Below, one piece after another: positions 35,405 to 44,170 of a stretch of DNA of 64,000 nt. This stretch comes from Saprospiraceae bacterium (GTDB taxonomy: Bacteria; Bacteroidota; Bacteroidia; Chitinophagales; Saprospiraceae): the NCBI GenBank assembly GCA_020628645.1, contig JAHDES010000005.1, positions 62,001 through 126,000 on the forward strand, given 5' to 3'. The notes under the pieces were generated by a model. The model made no database searches. It had not been told where the DNA came from and was given only the letters and a program-made list of their open reading frames with translations. The translations under genes were made by a program, and so were the position numbers. Position 1 is the first letter of the stretch. Each line of letters starts with the position of its first letter.

Positions 35405-38170
35405 CTAACGACTTTCAATTAGTAGAATCAAGGTCAAAATAGCAGTCGCTTGTGCTACAGAATCAGCCAAGACCTTCCCCCAATCAACATCTTCTCTTTC
35501 ATTATCTTCTCTAATTTCTTTTTCAGCTATGCGTCCCACTGTAATTATGGATCCTTTCTGTACTTCAGGATAAGACATAAATAAACCAAAAAATCGAGAT
35601 TTTTCAATTTGACCATTAGGATGTTCTACGGTGATTAATCGTCTACGTCCATATTCTCCTATTCCAGCAGCATAATTGTCAACGTACCATTTTGCGTTTT
35701 TACCTCCATGATAGGGTACATTTAATCTTCCAGTACGAAGGATTTTATCTGGATAAACTTCTTTTGCTTTAGTAGCACCATTAATGGATACAAAATCTTT
35801 TTGTTTGGGAATTTCAATGATGTCTCCATCTTTTAAGATATAATTATAAATAGAATTATCTTTTTTCATGGCTTCTTCTAAATCCATTACAATATACCCA
35901 ACACTTTCTGCTGTACGATACAAGGTAGAACCTGAAGCAAAGGCTTCATCTGTTAATCCCCCTGCACGTTCAATAAGTTGTGCGATGGGTTCATTATCAT
36001 TAATTAAGGAATATTTACCAGGATATTTTACTTCCCCTTTTAGAATAATAGTTTTTTGAAACTCAAACTCAGGAGCTTTTCGAACATTAATTATATCGTA
36101 AGGCATGAGTTGAAATGTTGTTCCATCTATAAGGTTAAAATCTTCATCTACTTCTAAAGTTATAATATCTGTTTTCGTTTCATCTTCATTAATGATAAGT
36201 CGAGAAATATCGATTCTACTCAATGATGCTTCTAATTTTAGCCCTTTTGTTAATAAGAGTGCGTCTTTTAGATTTAAGGATACATCATACTTAAATCGAC
36301 CTGGTTTACGAACGGCTCCTTGCACATCAATGAAGGCATTATCTATGAACTCATTAAACCGATAAACCACTAAACTATCATAGGGCTGTAAGCGAATATT
36401 TTCAGAAGAGTTTGGATTTTCATTTATAGCTTTAATATTTATAGGGACATATTGTTGTAAACGCCTGTTTTCAGCATCTTTACGATAAATGTAAGCAAAA
36501 TCTGTCGCCTCAGGAAGTGTACCTCCTGCAATGATTAAAGCATCTTCAACCGTTAAATTTTCGTCTGGGTCAAACGGATGGGTATTCGGCTGCCGTACTG
36601 CACCACTAACAGAAAAAGTAAGATCATCTGTATAATTTTCTAACGATAATATAACGATTTTATCTTTAGATTGGAGTTGCACATTTTGATCCGAATTAGG
36701 ATTTGACAATAGCTCATTGATGTCTAAACGAATATATTGAACAGAATTATCTAGATTTCTACGTTGTAAAAACGCTTTATCTTTTCGAGCTTCTTTTGAT
36801 AAAATCGCTTTTTGGATTAAATCTGTAATTCGCATTCCAGTCGTGATTTCATATTGTCCTGGAAGATCAATAGCACCTGTAATATCTGCGAAATTATCAT
36901 ACGCCTTTGCAATTTCACGGATGCTAACCACATCGCCTTTTTGTAATTCAAAATCTCTTCCAGACTGATTCAACTCACGTAAATTTACATCAAGAATGAT
37001 TTCTTCATCTGCTTCAAAACGTTTTATTTGAACTATTGATTGAAGGGCATTATCTTTTAAACCACCTGCATATTCAATTAATTTTTTTAATCCTTCTCCA
37101 CTAGTTAACTCATAAATAAAAGGTCGATTTACAGCTCCTTCAATGGTAATTGTTTTTTCTGCAACAGGGATAAAAATATAGTCATTATTTAATAAAAAGA
37201 AATCTTCTACTTGAGTAGGATTTAGCAGATATTTATAAATATCTACAGTTTGAGAAGTTCCATCTGCTCGTATTAATTTGATATTACGTACACTACCAAT
37301 ATCTGTTGGGCCTTGTGCAGCAGCTAGTGCATTAAATGCAGTGTTTAGTGCTGGAAGGTTGAAACTACCTGTTTGTATAGCTTCTCCTAATATATTTACA
37401 GTAATCGTTCGTGCATTATCAATAGTTACTTCAAATTCTTCTGGTCGAAAACGATAACGTTCTTGAAATCTGCGGCGTAATAGGTCTCTTGCCTTTTGAT
37501 AACTCACTCCTTTAAGATTAATACGTTGCATTCCTGTTGGCTGAATGAACCCCGCTTTATTAATTTCAAAGGTGGCATTTTCGAGCGATGCTCCCCAAAT
37601 TAAGATGGTGATTTTATCGCCTACGCCTAAGATATAATTATCAGGTGGACGAATATCAACAGCTGAGTTGTATACGGCAATATCTTTATTTCGAAAAATA
37701 TGCTGACCATAAATTTTAGCATCAGGAAGTGATGTTGTAGATGATTCTACTAATTCTATGGCGATAGCTTCTTCTAGTGGAATACCTTGGTTTACCAATT
37801 GACGAATACGCTCGGCGGAAGCTTTGGAGGTTTCATCGGCTACTTGTTCTACACTATCTTGTTGAATCTCTTTTAAGGTATCTTGCGCTTCGACAATATC
37901 TTCTTCTAAAGTTTCAATTGCTTTTTCTTGTTCTAATTCAAGAATGACTTGCTCGACTTCTGTTTGTAGCGCAGCTAAATTAGTAGAAAGTGGATCAATA
38001 TTATCTATATCATAACCTCGTTCTAGCATTCTAGCTTTGAATTCTTCTTCTGTGATTCCTCTTTTTTGTAATTCTTTAAGTGCTTGGTTTCTATTGGGAA
38101 GCTCTATTTGTGCATCTAAGGAAAAAAAGGATACTAAACAAAATAATAGTAAGGGGAAAACCTTATTCAT
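35405..38170 (-). CDS. Wza-like polysaccharide export protein with multiple SLBB domains
   Basis: 921 residues, much longer than Wza (about 380). Signal peptide MNKVFPLLLFCLVSFFSLDA, a coiled coil rich in Gln/Glu (about 60-130), a Poly_export domain (about 170-250: PPDNYILGVGDKITILIWG), and about six SLBB beta-grasp repeats (for instance ITIEGAVNRPFIYELTSGEG, FIDVQGAVRKPGRFKYDVSL, IILKGEVKYPGKYSLINDNE). It ends in a hydrophobic helix (VAQATAILTLILLIESR) that may cross the outer membrane. Likely the outer-membrane export channel for the polysaccharide made by the 22.5-30.8 kb operon, although encoded on the opposite strand. Long multi-SLBB forms are common in Bacteroidota. Confidence 0.9.
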   Translation of the reverse strand: MNKVFPLLLFCLVSFFSLDAQIELPNRNQALKELQKRGITEEEFKARMLERGYDIDNIDPLSTNLAALQTEVEQVILELEQEKAIETLEEDIVEAQDTLKEIQQDSVEQVADETSKASAERIRQLVNQGIPLEEAIAIELVESSTTSLPDAKIYGQHIFRNKDIAVYNSAVDIRPPDNYILGVGDKITILIWGASLENATFEINKAGFIQPTGMQRINLKGVSYQKARDLLRRRFQERYRFRPEEFEVTIDNARTITVNILGEAIQTGSFNLPALNTAFNALAAAQGPTDIGSVRNIKLIRADGTSQTVDIYKYLLNPTQVEDFFLLNNDYIFIPVAEKTITIEGAVNRPFIYELTSGEGLKKLIEYAGGLKDNALQSIVQIKRFEADEEIILDVNLRELNQSGRDFELQKGDVVSIREIAKAYDNFADITGAIDLPGQYEITTGMRITDLIQKAILSKEARKDKAFLQRRNLDNSVQYIRLDINELLSNPNSDQNVQLQSKDKIVILSLENYTDDLTFSVSGAVRQPNTHPFDPDENLTVEDALIIAGGTLPEATDFAYIYRKDAENRRLQQYVPINIKAINENPNSSENIRLQPYDSLVVYRFNEFIDNAFIDVQGAVRKPGRFKYDVSLNLKDALLLTKGLKLEASLSRIDISRLIINEDETKTDIITLEVDEDFNLIDGTTFQLMPYDIINVRKAPEFEFQKTIILKGEVKYPGKYSLINDNEPIAQLIERAGGLTDEAFASGSTLYRTAESVGYIVMDLEEAMKKDNSIYNYILKDGDIIEIPKQKDFVSINGATKAKEVYPDKILRTGRLNVPYHGGKNAKWYVDNYAAGIGEYGRRRLITVEHPNGQIEKSRFFGLFMSYPEVQKGSIITVGRIAEKEIREDNEREDVDWGKVLADSVAQATAILTLILLIESR

Positions 38171-38225
38171 AGTTTTGGTTAATCTTTAAAAATCGTAATG
38201 GTTCAATTAAATCGGCTGTAAAGAT

Positions 38226-38263
38226 ACAAGAGAATTATTTCTATATAGATATAATTCTCTTGT
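38226..38263. promoter_or_regulatory. 13-bp perfect inverted repeat upstream of the SLBB export gene
   Basis: ACAAGAGAATTAT and ATAATTCTCTTGT separated by 12 bases, lying between the end of rfbB and the SLBB start codon (56 bases upstream of ATG). There is no U-run on the minus strand, so an operator or leader hairpin is more likely than a terminator. Confidence 0.5.
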
Positions 38264-38302
38264 AAAGTATAAAATGTTGAAAATTAATTAAATTCAATAA
38301 TA

Positions 38303-39364
38303 TTATCGGTCAACATATTGAGCGTCATAATATTTCTGATATGTGCCAGAAGTCACATTCTCTAACCAATTGGCATGGTCTAAATACCATTTTGCAGTTT
38401 TAGTGAGTCCTTCCTCCATCTGCAAGGATGGTACCCAGCCCAATTCATCTTGTAATTTACTAGCATCTATGGCATAACGGCGATCATGTCCCGGTCGATC
38501 TTTTACATAAGTGATTAATTCTCGGGAAGAACCTTTTGGACGTTCCAATAAATTATCCATAATGTCACACAAGAGATGAATAATATCAATATTCTTCCAT
38601 TCATTGTGTCCACCAATATTATAGGTATCACCTAATTTACCTTTGTGATAAATAACATCAATTGCTTCTGCATGATCTTTTACCCAAAGCCAATCTCTGG
38701 TATATTTGCCATCACCATAAACTGGTAATGGCTTGTTGTGTCTAATATTATTTATAAATAAGGGCAGAAGTTTCTCAGGAAACTGATTAGGTCCATAATT
38801 ATTAGAACAATTTGATACGACTACCGGCAAGCCATAGGTATGATGATAGGCTCGTACTAAGTGATCTGAACTGGCTTTTGATGCAGAATAAGGTGAACGA
38901 GGATCATAAGAAGTTTCTTCCGTAAATAAACCCGTTTCACCAAGTGTACCATACACTTCATCTGTGGATACGTGATAAAAACGTTTTCCTTCATATTGAT
39001 CTTTCCAATGATGACGAGCTGCATTTAATAAATTTACTGTTCCAACGATATTGGTTACGATAAAACTCATTGGATTAGCAATGGAACGATCTACATGTGA
39101 TTCTGCTGCTAAATGAATAACACCATCAAATTGGTGCAAAGTGAATAACTCTTGGATAAAATCACTATCCGTAATATCACCTTTTACAAAGGTGTAATTA
39201 TCTGCGTTTTCAATATCTGCCAAATTTTCAAGATTACCTGCATAAGTTAGGGCGTCTAAATTGACAATCTTGTAATTGGGGTATTTATTAACTAATAAAC
39301 GAATAAGGTGAGAGCCAATGAAACCAGCTCCTCCTGTAACAAGTATAGTTTGCTGAACAGCCAT
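38303..39364 (-). CDS. rfbB: dTDP-glucose 4,6-dehydratase
   Basis: 353 residues, the usual length. An extended SDR enzyme that converts dTDP-glucose to dTDP-4-keto-6-deoxyglucose, the second step of dTDP-rhamnose and other deoxysugar pathways. NAD-binding GGAGFIGSHL at residues 10-19, the FYHVSTDEVYG strand with the family Thr-Asp-Glu triad, YSASKASSDHL carrying the Tyr-x3-Lys pair, and SNNYGPNQFPEKLLPL near the substrate site. No rfbA, C or D neighbours here, so the sugar's final form cannot be told. Same strand as the SLBB export gene, 132 bp upstream. Confidence 0.94.
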   Translation of the reverse strand: MAVQQTILVTGGAGFIGSHLIRLLVNKYPNYKIVNLDALTYAGNLENLADIENADNYTFVKGDITDSDFIQELFTLHQFDGVIHLAAESHVDRSIANPMSFIVTNIVGTVNLLNAARHHWKDQYEGKRFYHVSTDEVYGTLGETGLFTEETSYDPRSPYSASKASSDHLVRAYHHTYGLPVVVSNCSNNYGPNQFPEKLLPLFINNIRHNKPLPVYGDGKYTRDWLWVKDHAEAIDVIYHKGKLGDTYNIGGHNEWKNIDIIHLLCDIMDNLLERPKGSSRELITYVKDRPGHDRRYAIDASKLQDELGWVPSLQMEEGLTKTAKWYLDHANWLENVTSGTYQKYYDAQYVDR

Positions 39365-39431
39365 GGGTTTTTAGTTTTTGAACATTAGAAAATATAGTTA
39401 TTAGACAAAAATTGTAATTTCAATGAAACCT

Positions 39432-39456
39432 GCCCGACTTCGTCATTCAGGCGGGC
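39432..39456 (-). terminator. Weak hairpin between the two nucleotide-sugar genes
   Basis: On the minus strand GCCCG and CGGGC form a 5-bp GC stem over a 15-base loop, with only a short TTT after it. Possibly a terminator of the upstream UDP-glucuronate decarboxylase gene, or a short repeat element. Confidence 0.3.
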
Positions 39457-39541
39457 TTCAAAACGCTTGTCTCTCAAAATCATAGATTTATCGAGTCTTC
39501 ACATTTTTTGTTCCACACAATTTGTCTAAGAACGGAAAATA

Positions 39542-40498
39542 TTAGACAGATTCTTCAACTGTAACGACTTTTTTGAAATATTCGTACGTTCGACGAAGTC
39601 CTTCTGCACGATCAATTTTAGGTTCCCAACCTAATATTTTTTTAGCAAGGCTAATATCTGGTTGACGTACTTTAGGATCATCTTTAGGAAGATCTTTATA
39701 AATTAAATGGGCTTTAGGATTATTAACTAAGGCTAAGATTTCTTCTCCAAAAGCTTTGATGGTAATCTCATCAGGGTTTCCAATATTTACTGGATGAGGA
39801 TAATCACTCAGTAATAAACGATAAATTCCTTCTACTAAATCATCTACATAGCAAAAAGAACGTGTTTGAGAGCCATCACCAAATACCGTTAAACCTTCTC
39901 CTCGTATTGCTTGAGAGAAAAAAGCGGGCAACACTCGACCATCATTGACACGCATTCGTGGGCCATAGGTATTAAAAATGCGAACCATTCGTGTTTCTAA
40001 GCCGTGATAGGTATGGTAAGCCATTGTAATAGCTTCTTGGAAACGTTTTGCTTCATCATAAACTCCACGAGGACCAATGGGATTTACATTACCCCAGTAA
40101 TCTTCTTTTTGTGGATGTACCAAAGGATCGCCGTATACTTCTGAAGTAGAAGCAATTAGCATACGTGCTTTTTTCTCTTTTGCTAAACCAAGTAAGTTAT
40201 GTGTACCTAAAGAACCTACTTTTAAGGTTTGTATAGGCATTTCAAGATAATCTATTGGACTAGCTGGAGAAGCGAAATGAAGAATATAATCTAATTGTCC
40301 TGGAACATGTACAAATTTTGATACATCATGATGATAATATTCAAATTCATTGAGTGGAAATAAATGCTCGATATTTGCTAAATTTCCAGTAATTAGATTA
40401 TCCATTCCAATTACATGATGTCCTTCTTTGATAAAGCGATCACAGAGATGTGAACCTAAAAATCCTGCAGCCCCAGTAATGAGTACTCTTTTGACCAT
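39542..40498 (-). CDS. UDP-glucuronate decarboxylase (UDP-xylose synthase) type SDR
   Basis: 318 residues. An extended SDR close to UDP-glucuronate decarboxylases, which convert UDP-glucuronate to UDP-xylose: [15 protein letters not shown] near the N-terminus, [51 protein letters not shown] with Tyr-x3-Lys, and [17 protein letters not shown], which is strongly diagnostic of this branch. UDP-xylose would be a precursor for the polysaccharide. Same strand as rfbB, 177 bp upstream of it. Start ATG followed by [12 protein letters not shown]. Confidence 0.92.
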   Translation of the reverse strand: MVKRVLITGAAGFLGSHLCDRFIKEGHHVIGMDNLITGNLANIEHLFPLNEFEYYHHDVSKFVHVPGQLDYILHFASPASPIDYLEMPIQTLKVGSLGTHNLLGLAKEKKARMLIASTSEVYGDPLVHPQKEDYWGNVNPIGPRGVYDEAKRFQEAITMAYHTYHGLETRMVRIFNTYGPRMRVNDGRVLPAFFSQAIRGEGLTVFGDGSQTRSFCYVDDLVEGIYRLLLSDYPHPVNIGNPDEITIKAFGEEILALVNNPKAHLIYKDLPKDDPKVRQPDISLAKKILGWEPKIDRAEGLRRTYEYFKKVVTVEESV

Positions 40499-40791
40499 AA
40501 GCGTTGAGTAGGTGTGTTAGTTAAGATTATTAATTTCAAACGGTAATAAATGGGTTCTGTTGCAACATTTTGTGCTTGTTCAAAAACGCCTACAAAAATA
40601 ACGTTCTGTAAAGTATAAATATAATTTTCACCTATTATTTTTAGATTAATTTATTGGGTTTTAAGCCTCAATTAGAATACTAAGCCCAAAAATGTAAGCG
40701 AGTATTCAAATATTTTTTTGATTTCTTAAATATTTCGCCCCATTTTTACATTTTGACGAAATCTTTTTCAAAAAGCAACAATGAGTTATTT
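40499..40791. other. 293-bp divergent intergenic region
   Basis: Sits between the divergent UDP-glucuronate decarboxylase and outer-membrane protein genes and must hold both promoters. AT-rich; no gene, repeat or clear promoter match recognised. Confidence 0.4.
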
Positions 40792-41544
40792 ATGAAAATA
40801 AAATTGACTGTTCTTTTTTTTCTAATGGTATTGATTTGTCATTTAGGACATACTCAAAATACCAACCCCAATGATGGTAGTATCCTATTGTATCATGTAG
40901 ATTATGCTTATCAGATTCCAAGTGGCGATTTAGCAGAGCGTTTTGGCAATGGTAATCAACTCACACTTGGAATGGATTATATCACCCCAAAGAATTGGTT
41001 GTTGGGAATTGGTGGAGGAATCTTCTTTGGGCAAGATGTAAAAGAAGATGTTTTAGCTCCTCTTAGAGATATTGATGGTAATATTGTTGGAGCAGATCAA
41101 TCGTTAGCCTCTTTGGTTTTAAGAGAGCGTGGATTTACGCTTGGTGTTCATATAGGAAGGATTTTTCCATTTTCTACACTTTCTCGTTCAGGCTTACGAT
41201 TGCAATTGGGCGGCGGATTTATGCAACATAAGATTCGACTTCAAGATGATACCAGAAATGTTAATCAAGTAGAAGGAGATTATGCCAAAGGCTATGATCG
41301 TTTGACAAATGGTTTAATGTTGAATCAATTTATTGGTTATCAACATCTTTCAAGAAATCGACGTGTGAATTTTCATGTGGGCTTAGATGTTTTTCAAGGG
41401 TTTACACAAAATCGACGATCCTACAATTTTGATACTATGTCAGTTGATACAAATAAACGATTGGATATTATTTACGCGCTTAAATTTGCATGGACGATAA
41501 TTCCAGTATATTTGGATGATGCTCCTGATGAGATTTTTTATTGA
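40792..41544 (+). CDS. Outer-membrane beta-barrel-like protein of unknown function
   Basis: 250 residues from ATG 40792, chosen because it begins a clean signal peptide (MKIKLTVLFFLMVLICHLGH...TQN); an in-frame TTG 39 bases upstream would put 13 extra residues before it. The mature protein has alternating amphipathic beta strands (LLGIGGGIFFGQDV, GFTLGVHIGRIFPF, GLRLQLGGGFMQHKI, VNFHVGLDVFQGF) like small outer-membrane barrels of Bacteroidota. No known family recognised. Its stop codon overlaps the start of waaA (TGATG), so the two are translationally coupled, suggesting a link to the lipopolysaccharide core. Confidence 0.7.
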   Translation: MKIKLTVLFFLMVLICHLGHTQNTNPNDGSILLYHVDYAYQIPSGDLAERFGNGNQLTLGMDYITPKNWLLGIGGGIFFGQDVKEDVLAPLRDIDGNIVGADQSLASLVLRERGFTLGVHIGRIFPFSTLSRSGLRLQLGGGFMQHKIRLQDDTRNVNQVEGDYAKGYDRLTNGLMLNQFIGYQHLSRNRRVNFHVGLDVFQGFTQNRRSYNFDTMSVDTNKRLDIIYALKFAWTIIPVYLDDAPDEIFY

Positions 41545-42794
41545 TGCGTTTACTTTATTCTCTTTTTATTTATTTGTATGGTTTAAGCATTCGTATAGCT
41601 GCTATGTTTAATACGAAAGCCAAGAAATGGGTAGAAGGAAGACAAACATTATTTGAAACATTAGCAGTAACTATTAAAAAAGAAGATCACCCTATTTGGA
41701 TTCATTGTGCTTCTTTAGGTGAATTTGAACAAGGTCGCCCTATAATAGAAGCACTACGAAAAACAACTTCTAAAAAAATACTATTAACTTTTTTTTCTCC
41801 TTCTGGTTTTGAAATACGACAACATTATCCTAAGGTAGATTATGTGATGTATTTACCACTGGATACGCCGAAAGCTGCCCGACGGTTTATAGCCCTTGTT
41901 CAACCTTGTATAGCCATTTTTGTGAAATATGAATTTTGGCTAAACCTTTTACAGCAATTACACTTACAATCTATTCCACACTACTTAATTTCTGCTAGTT
42001 TTCGTCCTAATCAGATTTTTTTTCGATGGTATGGACAACTATTTTATACGGCACTCGAAGAATTTCAACACATTTTTGTACAAGATCAAGCTTCTTTACA
42101 ACTTTTAAAAAAACATAAAATTGAACAAGTAAGCCTTGTAGGAGATACTCGTGTAGATCGAGTATTGGATATTGCTGCTCTTCAGCGATTATTTCCCGAA
42201 ATTGATAGATTTAAAAGTAAGCAACGCTTATTAATTGCCGGAAGTACCTGGCCCCCTGATGAAGACCTATTGGCAGAAATGATTAATAATAATTATTTCC
42301 CCAATTGGAAATTCATTATTGTTCCACATGAAATTTCAGATACTCATTTGCAAAAATTAGAACAAAAATTAAAACTTAAAACTATTCGCTATAGTCAAAT
42401 AAATAATTCTGCTACCTATAATATGAATAACATTCTTATTATAGATAATATAGGAATGTTGTCTGCATTATATCGCTATGGAGATATTGCGTATATTGGC
42501 GGTGGTTTTGGAGCAGGTATTCATAATATTTTAGAGGCGGCAGCATTTGAATTACCTATTATTTTTGGGTCAAATTATGAAAAATTTAAAGAAGCACGTG
42601 AATTAATAAATTTAGGTGGAGCCTTTACCATTGCTAATAAAATGGAGCTAAGACAACAGTTATTGCTGTTGATGAATCCCCAACTATACAATGCAACCCG
42701 TTTAAAAATAAAACAATATATGAAGGAAAATAAGGGGGCTACATCAAGCATTTTATCTTATTTGAAAGTACAACATAGTGATTTACTCCAATGA
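41544..42794 (+). CDS. waaA: 3-deoxy-D-manno-octulosonic acid transferase
   Basis: 416 residues, normal for KDO transferase, which adds KDO from CMP-KDO to lipid A precursor on the cytoplasmic side of the inner membrane. N-terminal membrane anchor (LLYSLFIYLYGLSIRIAAMF), then IWIHCASLGEFEQGRPIIE with the family Gly-Glu motif, LLTFFSPSGFEIR, VKYEFWLNLLQQL, and in the C-terminal lobe LIAGSTWPPDEDLLAE and YIGGGFGAGIHNILEAAAFELPIIFG. Starts at ATG 41544, sharing one base with the preceding stop, and overlaps the kinase gene by 4 bp at its end. A three-gene overlapping unit. Confidence 0.95.
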   Translation: MRLLYSLFIYLYGLSIRIAAMFNTKAKKWVEGRQTLFETLAVTIKKEDHPIWIHCASLGEFEQGRPIIEALRKTTSKKILLTFFSPSGFEIRQHYPKVDYVMYLPLDTPKAARRFIALVQPCIAIFVKYEFWLNLLQQLHLQSIPHYLISASFRPNQIFFRWYGQLFYTALEEFQHIFVQDQASLQLLKKHKIEQVSLVGDTRVDRVLDIAALQRLFPEIDRFKSKQRLLIAGSTWPPDEDLLAEMINNNYFPNWKFIIVPHEISDTHLQKLEQKLKLKTIRYSQINNSATYNMNNILIIDNIGMLSALYRYGDIAYIGGGFGAGIHNILEAAAFELPIIFGSNYEKFKEARELINLGGAFTIANKMELRQQLLLLMNPQLYNATRLKIKQYMKENKGATSSILSYLKVQHSDLLQ

Positions 42795-43786
42795 AACCGA
42801 TAAAAGAACTATTTGATATCTTTAGTAACTTATCTATCCTTGTGGTTGGAGATGTTATGATTGATCGTTATCTAACGGGAAATATAGAACGTATTTCTCC
42901 TGAAGCACCAGTTCCTATAGTACTACATCAAAACACAGAGAATCGTTTGGGGGGAGCAGCGAATGTTGCTTTAAATTTAAGTGCTTTAGGGGCTACTCCT
43001 TATCTCTGTAGCGTTATTGGTAAGGATGAAAATGCGACACTCTTACTTTCAGCCTTACAAGAACAGGAATTATCTACTAGAGCTATTATACAATCATCAG
43101 ATCGTAAAACTACGGTGAAAACAAGAGTTTTAGCTGCTAATCAACATATTCTTCGAGTGGATCGTGAAGATACGTTTGATCTTAGTGAACAAGAACGCAC
43201 GCTACTCTTGGCTCAAATTAAAACACTTCTTGAAACCAAAACGATTGATCTAATTCTTTTTCAAGATTACAATAAAGGGGTATTAAGTGAACGAATGATA
43301 CGTGAGACATCACTTGAAGCTATACGTAGAGATATACCCATAGCAGTGGATCCTAAAAAACGTAATTTTTTCGCCTATAAAAAATCTACCCTTTTTAAAC
43401 CCAATCTAAAAGAAATTAGAGCGAATCTTCCCTTTGAAATTAATCCAACAATTTCAGATTTAACCAAAGCTTCCTTTCATTTGCGACAAAAGACAGGACA
43501 TCGTTTTACGATGATAACCTTGTCAGATAAAGGTATTTTTATTGATGATGGTAAAAACCAAGCAATATTAGATACAAAAGTGAGAAAAATAGCAGATGTT
43601 TGTGGAGCTGGCGATACCGTCATTAGTATTGCATCTTTAGGTTTAGCAGCAGGGCTTTCATTGGAAGAAATGGCACTCATCTCTAATATAGCAGGAGGGC
43701 AAGTCTGTGAACGAGTAGGTGTGGTTCCAGTAGATAAAATGCAGTTAAAAAAAGAACTTTTATCTACCTTTTTTAAACAAGTATGA
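42791..43786 (+). CDS. hldA: D-glycero-beta-D-manno-heptose-7-phosphate kinase (HldA / RfaE domain I)
   Basis: 331 residues of the PfkB sugar-kinase fold. Closest in layout to the kinase domain of RfaE/HldE: LVVGDVMIDRYLTGNIERISPEAPVPIV, RLGGAANVALNLSALGA, KTRVLAANQHILRVDRED, and the nucleotide/anion-hole motif KIADVCGAGDTVISIASLGL with catalytic Asp. It phosphorylates heptose-7-phosphate at C1 in ADP-heptose synthesis for the lipopolysaccharide core. Only the kinase domain is present; the adenylyltransferase domain fused in E. coli HldE is absent and not found in this window. ATG overlaps the waaA stop (ATGA). Confidence 0.9.
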   Translation: MKPIKELFDIFSNLSILVVGDVMIDRYLTGNIERISPEAPVPIVLHQNTENRLGGAANVALNLSALGATPYLCSVIGKDENATLLLSALQEQELSTRAIIQSSDRKTTVKTRVLAANQHILRVDREDTFDLSEQERTLLLAQIKTLLETKTIDLILFQDYNKGVLSERMIRETSLEAIRRDIPIAVDPKKRNFFAYKKSTLFKPNLKEIRANLPFEINPTISDLTKASFHLRQKTGHRFTMITLSDKGIFIDDGKNQAILDTKVRKIADVCGAGDTVISIASLGLAAGLSLEEMALISNIAGGQVCERVGVVPVDKMQLKKELLSTFFKQV

Positions 43787-44170
43787 ATACCTTAATCTGT
43801 CTACTAAACGTCATTTATGTTTTAAAATAAGACGCATTAAGAAAGAGATTTGACAAAAAAAACACTTTGAGCTATTAATATAAATCAATATTGCTATATT
43901 TGCTAGGTATGTATCGCCCATAGTGAGAAGACTAACTCAAGTACAAATGAAAGTGTTCTCATTCAATAATTAAAATGGTCATATTATTACAAGGAATAAG
44001 TATCACTTCATTTGACCAAATGGTTTCAATATAATCCAATTTTTGTATAATAACTGTAGTTTCAGATAAATGAAATTAGTGTAAAATTGTCTATGAAAAT
44101 GCGAAATATGCTTTATTCTGATTTTTATCATGTTTTCATATAATTTATTTTAAAATAAATCAATTTGACT
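43787..44170. other. 384-bp intergenic region / long leader
   Basis: Contains an exact TATATTTG -7 box at 43895-43902 with a TTTG 25 bases upstream (spacer longer than usual), which would give the following gene a leader of about 260 bases. No gene or strong hairpin recognised. Confidence 0.45.
43866..43902 (+). promoter_or_regulatory. Candidate promoter of the PA-domain protein gene
   Basis: TTTG at 43866-43869 and TATATTTG at 43895-43902. The 25-base spacer exceeds the usual 19-21, so only the -7 box is convincing. Confidence 0.4.

Noticed and set aside
39432-39456. Strong terminator or mobile repeat between the nucleotide-sugar genes
   Set aside because: The stem has only 5 bp and no convincing T-run; kept only as a low-confidence feature.
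40753-40791. Upstream TTG start for the outer-membrane protein gene
   Set aside because: Would place 13 polar residues before a clean signal peptide; ATG 40792 is preferred.
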